A DNA stretch of 64,000 nucleotides, taken from the NCBI RefSeq assembly GCF_042743185.1, contig NZ_JBHYMS010000011.1, positions 1-64,000 of the forward strand, written 5' to 3'. This stretch comes from Inquilinus sp042743185. GTDB taxonomy: Bacteria; Pseudomonadota; Alphaproteobacteria; DSM-16000; Inquilinaceae. Positions 50,131 through 61,602 of the stretch are shown piece after piece (the first letter of the stretch is position 1; every line of letters begins with the position of its first letter). The notes beneath the pieces are model-generated. The model had not been told where the DNA came from and ran no database searches. It saw nothing but the letters and a program-made list of their open reading frames with translations. The position numbers were made by a program, and so were the translations under genes.

Positions 50131-51146
50131 CCGCACCCGTGGCCAACTACCTGCCGGTGCGGGCCGACTGGCTCGCCCTGGAGCCGGAGGCGGCGCTGGA
50201 GCCGGATCTCGCCATCATCGACGCCCATCATCATCTCTGGGACCGTCCGGGCTGGCGCTTCCTCATGGACGACTATTTGTCGGAGATCGCCGGCAGCGGC
50301 CACAGGATCATCGCCTCCGTCTTCATGCAGTGCCAGACGGGTTACGACGAGGGGCTCGCACCCCATCTTCGCCCCATCAGCGAGAGCGCCTATGTGGCCG
50401 AGCAGGCTGGGCGGCTCGCCGAAACCGCTCCCGCGCTTTGCGCCGGCATCGTCGGCCATGCGGATCTCCGGCTCGGCGCGGCGGTGGAAGAGGTCCTGCT
50501 GGCGCATATCGAGAAGGGAAGGGGGCGCTTCCGCGGGATCCGCCACATCACCGCCTGGAATGCGGACGGAACGCTGATGAACCCGCTCAGCGCCGGACCC
50601 CCGGGGCTTCTCGAAGATGCGACCTTCCGGGAGGGCTTCGCCCGGCTCGCGCCGCTCGGGCTCGGCTTCGACGCATGGCTGTTCCAGCCCCAACTGGGGG
50701 AGCTGACGGCGCTGGCCCGCGACTTCCCGGAGACGACGATCGTGCTCGATCATCTCGGCGGCATTCTCGGCATCGGCGCCTATGCCGGCTGGCGGCACGA
50801 GCTCTTCCGGTCCTGGTCCCGATCGATCCGCGAACTCGCGGCGTGCCCGAACGTCGTGGCGAAGATCGGCGGGCTCGGCATGCGGATCAACGGCTTCGAC
50901 TTCGAGAAGGAGCCGATGCCGCCCGGCTCGACCCGGCTGGCCGAGGCCTGGCGGCCCTATATCGAGACCGCCATCGAAACCTTCGGCCCGGCGCGCTGCA
51001 TGTTCGAGAGCAATGCACCCGTCGATCGCGGCTCCTACACCTTCACTGCGGGCTGGAACGCGTTCAAGCGATTGACGGAAAGCATGGACCCCGAGGACCG
51101 GATGCAGCTCTTCGCCGGCACCGCCAGGCGGGTCTACCGCGTTTGA
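50127..51146 (+). CDS. Amidohydrolase 2 family lactonase-like protein
   Basis: A 339-aa TIM-barrel hydrolase of the Amidohydro_2 (COG3618) group. It has IIDAHHHLWDRPGWRFLMDDYL at residues 33-54, with the HxH metal motif, FRGIRHITAW near 133, TIVLDHLGGILGIG, and the terminal FESNAPVDRGSYTF with its conserved Asp. Relatives hydrolyse sugar lactones or 2-pyrone-4,6-dicarboxylate. Here it is the last gene of the operon (ATGA overlap with the lyase) and would open a lactone to the hydroxy acid used by the CoA-transferase. Confidence 0.87.
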   Translation: MTAPVANYLPVRADWLALEPEAALEPDLAIIDAHHHLWDRPGWRFLMDDYLSEIAGSGHRIIASVFMQCQTGYDEGLAPHLRPISESAYVAEQAGRLAETAPALCAGIVGHADLRLGAAVEEVLLAHIEKGRGRFRGIRHITAWNADGTLMNPLSAGPPGLLEDATFREGFARLAPLGLGFDAWLFQPQLGELTALARDFPETTIVLDHLGGILGIGAYAGWRHELFRSWSRSIRELAACPNVVAKIGGLGMRINGFDFEKEPMPPGSTRLAEAWRPYIETAIETFGPARCMFESNAPVDRGSYTFTAGWNAFKRLTESMDPEDRMQLFAGTARRVYRV

Positions 51147-51200
51147 GAGCTTCCAAACTGGAGCTGTGGCGGCCTGTCTGGTGTTCATCTCTTATTTTCC

Positions 51201-51214
51201 ATAATATATATTAT
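51201..51214. promoter_or_regulatory. AT-rich palindrome before the glgE operon
   Basis: ATAATATATATTAT is a perfect 14-bp palindrome made only of A and T, within an AT-rich stretch (51185-51230) that is striking in this genome. It lies 55 bp after the amidohydrolase gene and about 160 bp upstream of glgE. It could be a promoter element, a nucleoid-protein site or a melting region. No function is proven by sequence alone. Confidence 0.4.
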
Positions 51215-51313
51215 CCGACTTAAGGATTGAGGTCGCCCGCAGCGTTTGGCCTCGTCCCTGACGCCGAGATTCGACGCTTCGCCTGGCTATGTCCGCCCTC
51301 CGTCGATCCGCCA

Positions 51314-51339
51314 GGAACTGCGACGACGGGCTTCCTGTT
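51314..51339 (+). promoter_or_regulatory. EcfG-type promoter-like sequence upstream of glgE
   Basis: GGAAC (51314-51318) is followed after exactly 17 bases by TGTT (51336-51339), one mismatch from the alphaproteobacterial general-stress consensus GGAAC-N16/17-CGTT. It ends 35 bp before the glgE start codon, the same distance as the perfect sites upstream of the DUF4142 and DUF3008 genes. Stress control of the trehalose/glycogen operon would be expected biologically. Confidence 0.55.
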
Positions 51340-51374
51340 CTCCGAAGAAGCAACCAAGCCGCAACTGACGCGAG

Positions 51375-54300
51375 ATGGCCATGATCGGACAAGCGACCGG
51401 GTTGCGCGAAAAAGACGGCCGTCCGTCGGCCCCGCTCCCAGAGCCTCGCTCGCTTCGCGCGATCTACAGCCTTCCCGGCGAGCTCGGATCGCTGTCGAAT
51501 TCCTTCCTGGACGAACGTCTTTCGCAGGTCGCGCGGATGGGGTTCAGCCATGTCGCCGCGACGTCGGACCCGCTCTCCCGATCCCATGCCGCGATCGGCG
51601 ATGCCGTCGAAAGCTCCCGCCGGAACGGGCTTGGCCCGGTCCTCGATCTCGCCTCGACGGCACAGCAGCCGGCGGCGCGCATGATCGCCGATGACGAGCC
51701 GCCGGATCCACGCCGCCCCCGGTCCCGAGCCGTGTCGCCGGACGATGCGGACCTCGACCAATTGGCGGCATTCCTCGCCGCCGCCTGCGAAGCCGGCGTC
51801 GAAGGGTTCATCTGCCGGGTCGCGAGCCCGGACGAAGCGTGGCGATGGTCGAAGGTGATCGCGCGGGCGCGCGCCGCGGGACACCGTTTCCGCGTCGCCG
51901 CCCGGGCCCAGGGGGAGCTTGACCAGCTCCTGCTGCGGGATTGCGGCTTCGATGCCTGCATCTCCGGCATCGGGACGCTGGAGGCCTGGCGACACTCCCC
52001 ATCCGGCCCGACAGCCGCGGCGCTGCCGGTGATCACCTACCCCGAGCCGCCCGAAGGTCCGCGCCTGGCGGCCCGCATCCGCCACACCTCGCTGCTGCGC
52101 CGGGCCTATCTGCGGTCGCTCAGGCTGGCCGCCGCCGCGGGCGACGGGCTGCTGCTGCCGATGGGCTTCGAATTCGCCGCCCGCGAGACGCCGATCGGCA
52201 CGGCCGAGGCCGAGCTGCGCTGGGCGCGCGAGGCCGCGCCGTTCGATCTGAGCGCGGAGATCGCGGCCACGATCGCGGCGCTGGACAGGCCGGGCGGCAA
52301 GGCCGCGGCGCTGCGGGCCCTCAGCGGCCCGGAGGCCACGGTGGTCGCCCTGCTGCGCACCGAAGCCGGCGTCGCCCCGAAGCGGGCCGAGCTGATCCTG
52401 GCCAACACCGACCTGCACCGGCCGGCGACGCTGCAGCCGGCACCGGTGTTGCGCGGCATCGGCGGCGCGTTCGGCCCGTTCTCGGACAAGCTGGGCCCGG
52501 ACAAATCGGGCGGGCCGCCGGCCGGCCTGGACGGCCCGGTCACGCTCGACGCCGGCGAGACCCGGGTGCTGGAGGCGCCGCGCGCGGCGTCGGTCGCCCC
52601 CGCCCCGTCGCGTGTCGCCGAGCTGGACCTGGACCGTGCGATCCGGGCGCCACGGGTGGCGATCGAGGCGGTCGCCCCCTCACCCGGCCACCCCCGCTTC
52701 CCGGTCAAGCGCATTGCCGGAGAGAACGTGCGGGTCGAGGCCGACGTGGTCACCGACGGGCACGAGATCACCGCCGTCGCCCTGCTGTGGCGGCCGGAGG
52801 ACGAGCGCAGCTGGCGCGAGCAACGCATGGCGCCGGCCGGCAACGACCGCTGGGCGGGCGAGTTCCCGCTGGAGCGGATGGGGCGCTATCTCTTCGCCGT
52901 CGAGGCCTGGCGCGACGTCTTCGCCACCTTCCTGTCCGACCTGCGCAAGAAGCAGCTGGCCGGGCTGGACCTGGCCGTCGAGATCGAGGAAGGCCGGCTG
53001 CTGGTCGAGCGGGCGCGGGATGCGGTCCGCGGCAAGATCCGGGCCGACTTGGAGGCGGTGCTGGCGGGCTTCGCCGAGGCCGCGCCGGTGGAGCGGCTGG
53101 CGCGGCTGCAGGCGCCGGAGACGACAGCGCTGATGGCCAAGGCCGACCGGCGGCCCTTCGCCGTCCGGCAGGACCCGCCGCAGGCGGTGGATGCCGAGCG
53201 CCGCGCCGCCGGTTTCGCCAGCTGGTACGAGCTGTTCCCGCGGTCGCAGAGCGGCGACCCAGACCGGCACGGCACCTTCGACGACGTGATCCGGCGGCTG
53301 CCGGCGGTCCGGGCCATGGGGTTCGACGTGCTGTACTTCCCGCCGATCCATCCGATCGGCCGGAAGAACCGCAAGGGCCGCAACAACACCCTCACCCCCG
53401 GGCCGGACGATCCCGGCAGCCCCTATGCCATCGGTTCGGATGAGGGCGGCCACGACGCGATCCACCCGCAGCTCGGCACGATCGAGGATTTCCGCCGGCT
53501 GCGCGACGCGGCGGCGGAGCACGGGCTGGAGCTGGCGTTGGATTTCGCCATCCAATGCGCCCCCGACCATCCCTGGCTGCGCCAGCATCCGGGCTGGTTC
53601 GGCTGGCGGCCCGACGGGTCGATCCGCTACGCCGAGAACCCGCCGAAGAAGTACGAGGACATCGTCAATGTCGAGTTCTACGCCGAGGCGGCGCTGCCCG
53701 AGCTGTGGCGGACGCTACGCGACATCGTCGCCTTCTGGGTCGACGAGGGCGTGCGGCTGTTCCGGGTCGACAACCCGCACACCAAGCCCTTCCCGTTCTG
53801 GGAGTGGCTGATCGCCGACATCCGCAGCCGCGACCCCGGCGTCGTCTTCCTGGCCGAGGCCTTCACCCGGCCGAAGGTGATGTACCGGCTGGCGAAGATC
53901 GGCTTCTCGCAGTCCTACACCTACTTCACCTGGCGCAACGGCAAGGCGGAGCTGACCAGCTACCTGACCGAGCTGACCGCCACGGCGCCGAAGGACTTCT
54001 TCCGGCCGCACTTCTTCGTCAACACGCCGGACATCAACCCGCAGTTCCTGCAGACCAGCGGCCGCCCGGGCTTCCTGATCCGCGCCGCGCTGGCGACCAC
54101 GCTGTCCGGCCTGTGGGGCATGTACAACGGCTTCGAGCTGTGCGAGGCGCAGGCCGTCCCGGGCAAGGAGGAGTATCTCGACAGCGAGAAGTACCAGCTG
54201 CGCGCCTGGGACTGGGACCGGCCCGGCAACATCGTCGCCGAGATCACCCGGCTGAACCGGATCCGCCACGCCAACCCGGCGCTGCACAGCCATCTCGGCC

Positions 54301-54587
54301 TGACCTTCTACAACGCCTTCAACGACAGCATTCTCTATTACGGCAAGGCGACGCCCGACCGCGGCAATGTCCTGCTGGTCGCGGTCAATCTCGACCCGCA
54401 TCGGCCGCAGGAGGCCGACATCGAGATCCCCCTCTGGGAATGGGGCCTGCCCGACCACGGCGCCCTGGCGGCCGAGGAGCTGATGACCGGCCGGGACTTC
54501 ACCTGGCACGGCAAGATCCAGCACATCCGCCTCGACCCTGCCGCGCCCTTCGCGATCTGGCGCATCCGACCGGCGCAGGAGGTGTAA
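51375..54587 (+). CDS. glgE: GlgE-type alpha-1,4-glucan:maltose-1-phosphate maltosyltransferase with long N-terminal extension
   Basis: A 1070-aa protein. The C-terminal 660 residues are GlgE: the N/S domain start PRVAIEAVAPSPGHPRFPVKRIAGENVRV, then WYELFPRS, YFPPIHPIGRKNRKG, the nucleophile Asp in FRVDNPHTKPF, the acid Glu in FLAEAFTRPK, and NTPDINPQFLQ. It adds maltose from maltose-1-phosphate to alpha-glucan chains. The first 420 residues resemble a decayed GH13 barrel (FLDERLSQVARMGFSHV, then LLLPMGFEF) without clear catalytic residues; actinobacterial GlgE lacks them as far as I recall. The ATG at 51375 has a weak ribosome-binding site; another ATG is at 51381. It is two bases from treS. 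Confidence 0.93.
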   Translation: MAMIGQATGLREKDGRPSAPLPEPRSLRAIYSLPGELGSLSNSFLDERLSQVARMGFSHVAATSDPLSRSHAAIGDAVESSRRNGLGPVLDLASTAQQPAARMIADDEPPDPRRPRSRAVSPDDADLDQLAAFLAAACEAGVEGFICRVASPDEAWRWSKVIARARAAGHRFRVAARAQGELDQLLLRDCGFDACISGIGTLEAWRHSPSGPTAAALPVITYPEPPEGPRLAARIRHTSLLRRAYLRSLRLAAAAGDGLLLPMGFEFAARETPIGTAEAELRWAREAAPFDLSAEIAATIAALDRPGGKAAALRALSGPEATVVALLRTEAGVAPKRAELILANTDLHRPATLQPAPVLRGIGGAFGPFSDKLGPDKSGGPPAGLDGPVTLDAGETRVLEAPRAASVAPAPSRVAELDLDRAIRAPRVAIEAVAPSPGHPRFPVKRIAGENVRVEADVVTDGHEITAVALLWRPEDERSWREQRMAPAGNDRWAGEFPLERMGRYLFAVEAWRDVFATFLSDLRKKQLAGLDLAVEIEEGRLLVERARDAVRGKIRADLEAVLAGFAEAAPVERLARLQAPETTALMAKADRRPFAVRQDPPQAVDAERRAAGFASWYELFPRSQSGDPDRHGTFDDVIRRLPAVRAMGFDVLYFPPIHPIGRKNRKGRNNTLTPGPDDPGSPYAIGSDEGGHDAIHPQLGTIEDFRRLRDAAAEHGLELALDFAIQCAPDHPWLRQHPGWFGWRPDGSIRYAENPPKKYEDIVNVEFYAEAALPELWRTLRDIVAFWVDEGVRLFRVDNPHTKPFPFWEWLIADIRSRDPGVVFLAEAFTRPKVMYRLAKIGFSQSYTYFTWRNGKAELTSYLTELTATAPKDFFRPHFFVNTPDINPQFLQTSGRPGFLIRAALATTLSGLWGMYNGFELCEAQAVPGKEEYLDSEKYQLRAWDWDRPGNIVAEITRLNRIRHANPALHSHLGLTFYNAFNDSILYYGKATPDRGNVLLVAVNLDPHRPQEADIEIPLWEWGLPDHGALAAEELMTGRDFTWHGKIQHIRLDPAAPFAIWRIRPAQEV

Positions 54588-54588
54588 C

Positions 54589-57871
<3,283 letters not shown>

Positions 57872-57879
<8 letters not shown>

Positions 57880-60061
57880 TGTCGCGCTGCCGACCGGCCT
57901 CGACCCCGCCGCTCTCGACGCGATCGCGGCGGGACGGCATGGCGATCCCTTCGCCGTGCTCGGTCGCCACCCGATCGAGGACGGCATCGCAGTCCGCGCC
58001 TGCCTGCCCAACGCCGACGGGGTCGAGGCGGTGGCGCGGGTGGATGGCCACCGTCTGGCGAAACTGAGACAGGTCCACCCGGCCGGGGTGTTCGCCGGCA
58101 TGCTGCAGGAGGACGAGCCCTATCTGCTGCGCGTCACCTGGCCCAACGGCGCGGTGCAGGAGACCGAGGACCCCTATGGCTTCGGCGTGCTGCTGGACGA
58201 GCCGGACCTGCGTGCCCTGGCCGCGGGCGATCCGGAAGCGGTGCGGCGCTGCCTGGGCGCCCAGGTGGTGACGATCGACGGGATCGAGGGCACCCGCTTC
58301 GCCGTCTGGGCGCCGAATGCCAGCCGCGCCTCGGTGGTCGGCGAGTTCAACAGCTGGGACGGAAGACGCCATCCGATGCGGCTGCGCCATCACGGCGGGG
58401 TATGGGAGATGTTCATCCCGCGCGTCGCCGACGGCGCCCTCTACAAATTCGAGCTGTTGGACCGGAATGGCCATGTGCTGCCGCAGCGCGCCGACCCGCT
58501 GGCCCGCGAGACCGAGGCACCGCCGCGCACCGCCTCGGTGGTGCCGCTGCCCCTGCCCTTCCGCTGGACCGACGACGAGTGGGTGCAAGGCCGGGCGGAG
58601 CGGCAGTCTGCTTCCGCCCCGGTCTCGATCTACGAGCTGCATGCCGGCTCCTGGCTGCGCGGCGAGGACGGCCGGCCGCTGGGCTGGGACGGGCTGACGG
58701 AGCGGCTGGTCCCCTATGTCGCCGGCATGGGCTTCACCCATCTCGAGCTGCTGCCGATCGCCGAGCATCCGTTCACCGGCAGCTGGGGCTACCAGCCGCT
58801 CGGCCTGTTCGCGCCGACCGCACGCTTCGGCCCGCCGGAGAGCTTCGCCCGGTTCGTCGACGCCTGCCACCGGGCCGGGATCGGCGTGCTGGTCGACTGG
58901 GTGCCGGCCCATTTCCCGAACGATGCCCATGGCCTGCACCGCTTCGACGGCACCGCGCTGTATGAATACGACGACCCGCGCGAGGGCTTCCATCGAGACT
59001 GGAACACCTGGATCTACAATCTCGGCCGCACCGAAGTGGCCGCCTTCCTGCTGGCCAGCGCACTGGAATGGCTGGACCGCTACCACCTCGACGGGCTGCG
59101 GGTGGACGCCGTGGCCTCCCTGCTCTACCGCGACTACAGCCGCGGACCCGGTGAGTGGATCCCCAATGCCCATGGCGGGCGCGAGAACCTGGAGGCGATC
59201 GCGTTCCTGCGCCGGCTGAACGCGCTGGTCGCCGAGCGCCACCCCGGCGCCGTGGTGATCGCCGAGGAATCGACCGCCTGGCCCGGCGTCACCGCACCCG
59301 TATCGGAGGGCGGTCTCGGCTTTTCCTACAAGTGGAACATGGGCTGGATGCACGACACGCTCGGCTACATGGCGCACGACCCGGTTCATCGCAAACACCA
59401 CCACGACGCGATGACCTTCGGCCTGCTCTACGCCTTCAGCGAGCGCTTCGTGCTGCCGCTGTCGCATGACGAGGTGGTCTACGGAAAGCGGTCGCTGCTG
59501 GGCCGCATGCCGGGCGATACCTGGCAGCGCTTCGCCAACCTCCGCGCCTATTTCGGCTTCATGTGGAGCTCGCCGGGCAAGAAGCTGCTGTTCATGGGCG
59601 GCGAGTTCGGCCAGGAGCGGGAGTGGAACCACGATGCCCAGCTGGACTGGCACCTGCTCGACGATCCGCTGCATCGCGGCGTGCAGCGGCTGGTCCGCGA
59701 CCTCAACCGGATCTACCGGGCCGAGCCGGCGCTGCACCGGCGCGACGCCGAGCCTGCCGGCTTCGCCTGGACCGTGGTCGACGATGCCGAGGCCAGCGTC
59801 TTCGCCTATCTGCGGCTGGGGGCGGAGGGCGACGCGCCGATCCTGGTGGTGTGCAACTTCACCCCGGTGCCGCGTCCGGACTATGGCATTCCTGTTCCGC
59901 ATCGCGGGCCCTGGCGGCAGATCCTGAACACCGACGCCCGCGCATACGGCGGCGGAGGCATCACCGCAGCCGAACCGGTGGTCGAGACCGGTGTCGGCGG
60001 CCGCGACCTGCTATCGGCCTCCCTGCCCCCGCTGTCGACGATCATGCTCCGCGTGGGCTGA
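57872..60061 (+). CDS. glgB: 1,4-alpha-glucan branching enzyme
   Basis: A 729-aa GH13_8 enzyme with both N-terminal modules: the extra N1 domain (IAAGRHGDPFAVLGRH near residue 16) and the CBM48 (TRFAVWAPNASRASVVGEFNSWDGRRHPM). The barrel has GFTHLELLPIAEHPFTGSWGYQ, DWVPAHFPNDAHGL, LDGLRVDAVASLLY (nucleophile), VVIAEESTAWPGV (acid/base) and LPLSHDEVVYGKRSL. It makes alpha-1,6 branches, completing the GlgE route to glycogen-like glucan. It is the last gene of the operon and overlaps treS by 8 bases. Confidence 0.96.
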
Positions 60062-60101
60062 CCGTCGCCGGAGCCAGGGACAGGCGTCACCGCACGGAGC
60101 C

Positions 60102-60653
60102 TCAGGGCAGGCCGGACAGGATGGTCTGGGCCTCGTCGAGATGGTGCTGGACGATCGGGACCAGCTGCGAGGCCACCGCCTTCAGGTTCGGGTCGCCGCC
60201 GCTTTCGCCGTAGCTCTGCTGCAGCTTCAGCGCTTCCTGATGCCCTTCCACCTGGCCTTCCATGTACTGGCGGTCGAACTCGGCGCGCGGGGCCGACCGC
60301 AGTGCCGCCAGCGTCTCCTGATGCTGCGGGTCGAGTGCGGCCGGCAACGGGATGCCCAGCTTCGAACTGGAGACGGCGCTCCGGATCTTGCCGGTGGATT
60401 CGGTATGATCCTTCACCATCATCCGGGCGAAGCTGCGCACCTCGCTGCTGCGGGCCCGCCGGGTGGCGACCTTGCCGGCCTCGACCTCGAACAGGTCGCT
60501 CATGCCGGCGGTCTGCACATAGTTGGCCGGGTCGATCTGGGGCGCCGGCGCCAGCGATGCCAGCATCTGCGCCGGCTCGCTCTCGCGGCTGCAGCCCCCG
60601 AGCGCGAGCGTGCATGCGAGCGCCGCGGTGGACAGCACAAGGACGGCCCTCAT
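60102..60653 (-). CDS. DUF4142 lipoprotein, ferritin-like
   Basis: A 183-aa lipoprotein: the signal runs VLVLSTAALACTLALGGC with the lipobox LGGC near residue 20. The mature part is a four-helix DUF4142 domain (ANYVQTAGMSDLFEVEAGKVATRRA, VRSFARMMVKDHTEST, FDRQYMEGQVEGHQEALKL, VPIVQHHLDEAQ). Such proteins are common in stress regulons and bind no proven ligand that I know of. AGGGAG precedes the ATG at 60653. A perfect GGAAC-N17-CGTT promoter ends 37 bp upstream, so general-stress control is likely. Confidence 0.88.
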   Translation of the reverse strand: MRAVLVLSTAALACTLALGGCSRESEPAQMLASLAPAPQIDPANYVQTAGMSDLFEVEAGKVATRRARSSEVRSFARMMVKDHTESTGKIRSAVSSSKLGIPLPAALDPQHQETLAALRSAPRAEFDRQYMEGQVEGHQEALKLQQSYGESGGDPNLKAVASQLVPIVQHHLDEAQTILSGLP

Positions 60654-60690
60654 CGCCAATCTCCCTGTCTGGGCGGGAATGTACGATTGC

Positions 60691-60716
60691 AACGGCATCA
60701 GAGCGCCGGCCGTTCC
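60691..60716 (-). promoter_or_regulatory. EcfG (general stress) promoter of the DUF4142 gene
   Basis: On the minus strand GGAAC (60716-60712) is followed after 17 bases by CGTT (60694-60691), an exact match to the general-stress sigma consensus. The -10 element is 37 bp from the start codon at 60653, giving a leader of about 30 nt. Confidence 0.75.
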
Positions 60717-60744
60717 GGATCGAACCGCGATGTACGGCGGCAGC

Positions 60745-60770
60745 GGAACCGGCCGACATGCCCTGCCGTT
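60745..60770 (+). promoter_or_regulatory. EcfG (general stress) promoter of the DUF3008 gene
   Basis: GGAAC (60745-60749), 17 bases, then CGTT (60767-60770): an exact consensus match, 34 bp before the DUF3008 start codon. It is divergent from the matching promoter at 60691-60716, with 28 bp between the two -35 elements. Confidence 0.78.
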
Positions 60771-60804
60771 TCCGATTCAGCTATCCACCATTGCGGAGGC
60801 ATGC

Positions 60805-60993
60805 ATGCCGGCGAAATCGAAGGCGCAGCAGAAGGCGGCCGGCGCCGCCTTGGCCGCCAAGCGCGGCGAGCAGAAGGTCGGCGAGTTGAAGGGCGCGTCG
60901 AAGTCGATGTACAAGTCGATGAGCGAAAAGCAGCTCGACGAGATGGCCTCGACCAAGCGCAAGGGCAAGCCCGAGCACGCGTCCAAGGGCTGA
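60805..60993 (+). CDS. DUF3008 family small basic protein
   Basis: A 62-aa, very Lys/Ala-rich protein beginning MPAKSKAQQKAAGAALAAKR and containing LKGASKSMYKSMSEKQLDEMA, the DUF3008 pattern. It is soluble and strongly basic, and its function is unknown. GCGGAGG lies 6-11 bases before the ATG at 60805. An upstream ATG at 60801 is out of frame. The consensus EcfG promoter upstream suggests induction under general stress. Confidence 0.85.
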   Translation: MPAKSKAQQKAAGAALAAKRGEQKVGELKGASKSMYKSMSEKQLDEMASTKRKGKPEHASKG

Positions 60994-61093
60994 CGACTCG
61001 CCTCGGTCTCGGCCGGGCGACCTACTGATATCGTGTGGTCATCGCTGCGGCGCCGGCGGCCATCCCCAGCGCCGCGGCGGCACTATGGCTTCC

Positions 61094-61390
61094 CTACACC
61101 AGCCGTCCGATAGCGCTCGCCTGCTCGGACCCGTCCAGCAGTTCCATCAGCTCCAGAGGGGTGAGATCCAGTCCCTCCTCTTCCAACAACGCGACCGCCA
61201 GGGTGCAGGCCATGGCGCTCTTCTCGTTGTCGGACAGGGGCTCCTGCTTGTGCATCATCAGCTGCCGCAGCCAGATCGCGAATTCGATCGGCGTCATCCG
61301 GCCGTCCCGCACCTGGCCCAGCAGCGTCAGCGTCAGATGGGCGGCGCTTTCGAACTCCAGTTCGGCGAATCGATCGATCGGAGGTTTCAT
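61094..61390 (-). CDS. Protein of unknown function (98 aa)
   Basis: A 98-aa acidic, all-helical protein from an ATG at 61390; earlier in-frame starts (ATG 61426, TTG 61525) would add up to 45 residues. Visible features are FAELEFESAAHLTLTLLGQVRDGRMTPIEFAIWLRQLM and a leucine-rich end (VALLEEEGLDLTPLELMELL). No signal or membrane segment is found. No clear ribosome-binding site supports any start. I do not recognise a family. The 210 bases upstream (61391-61602) are lower in GC and show no other gene. Confidence 0.5.
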   Translation of the reverse strand: MKPPIDRFAELEFESAAHLTLTLLGQVRDGRMTPIEFAIWLRQLMMHKQEPLSDNEKSAMACTLAVALLEEEGLDLTPLELMELLDGSEQASAIGRLV

Positions 61391-61602
61391 ATCGGCGGCA
61401 CCGCGTCGTCGACGGCCATTCCTCATGGTTCCAAATGCAGAAGGAGATTTATCCAGAATATCTCCACCATCTGTCGATGACCAGACTTCATCGAATGAGG
61501 CTTCAATGTTCAAGAATCCGGGCAATCACGGTTCATTTTTACAGACTGCCCTGCAAACATGAGATCCGATTGGCAACAATACGGAACGAGGCGAGGCCGA
61601 TA

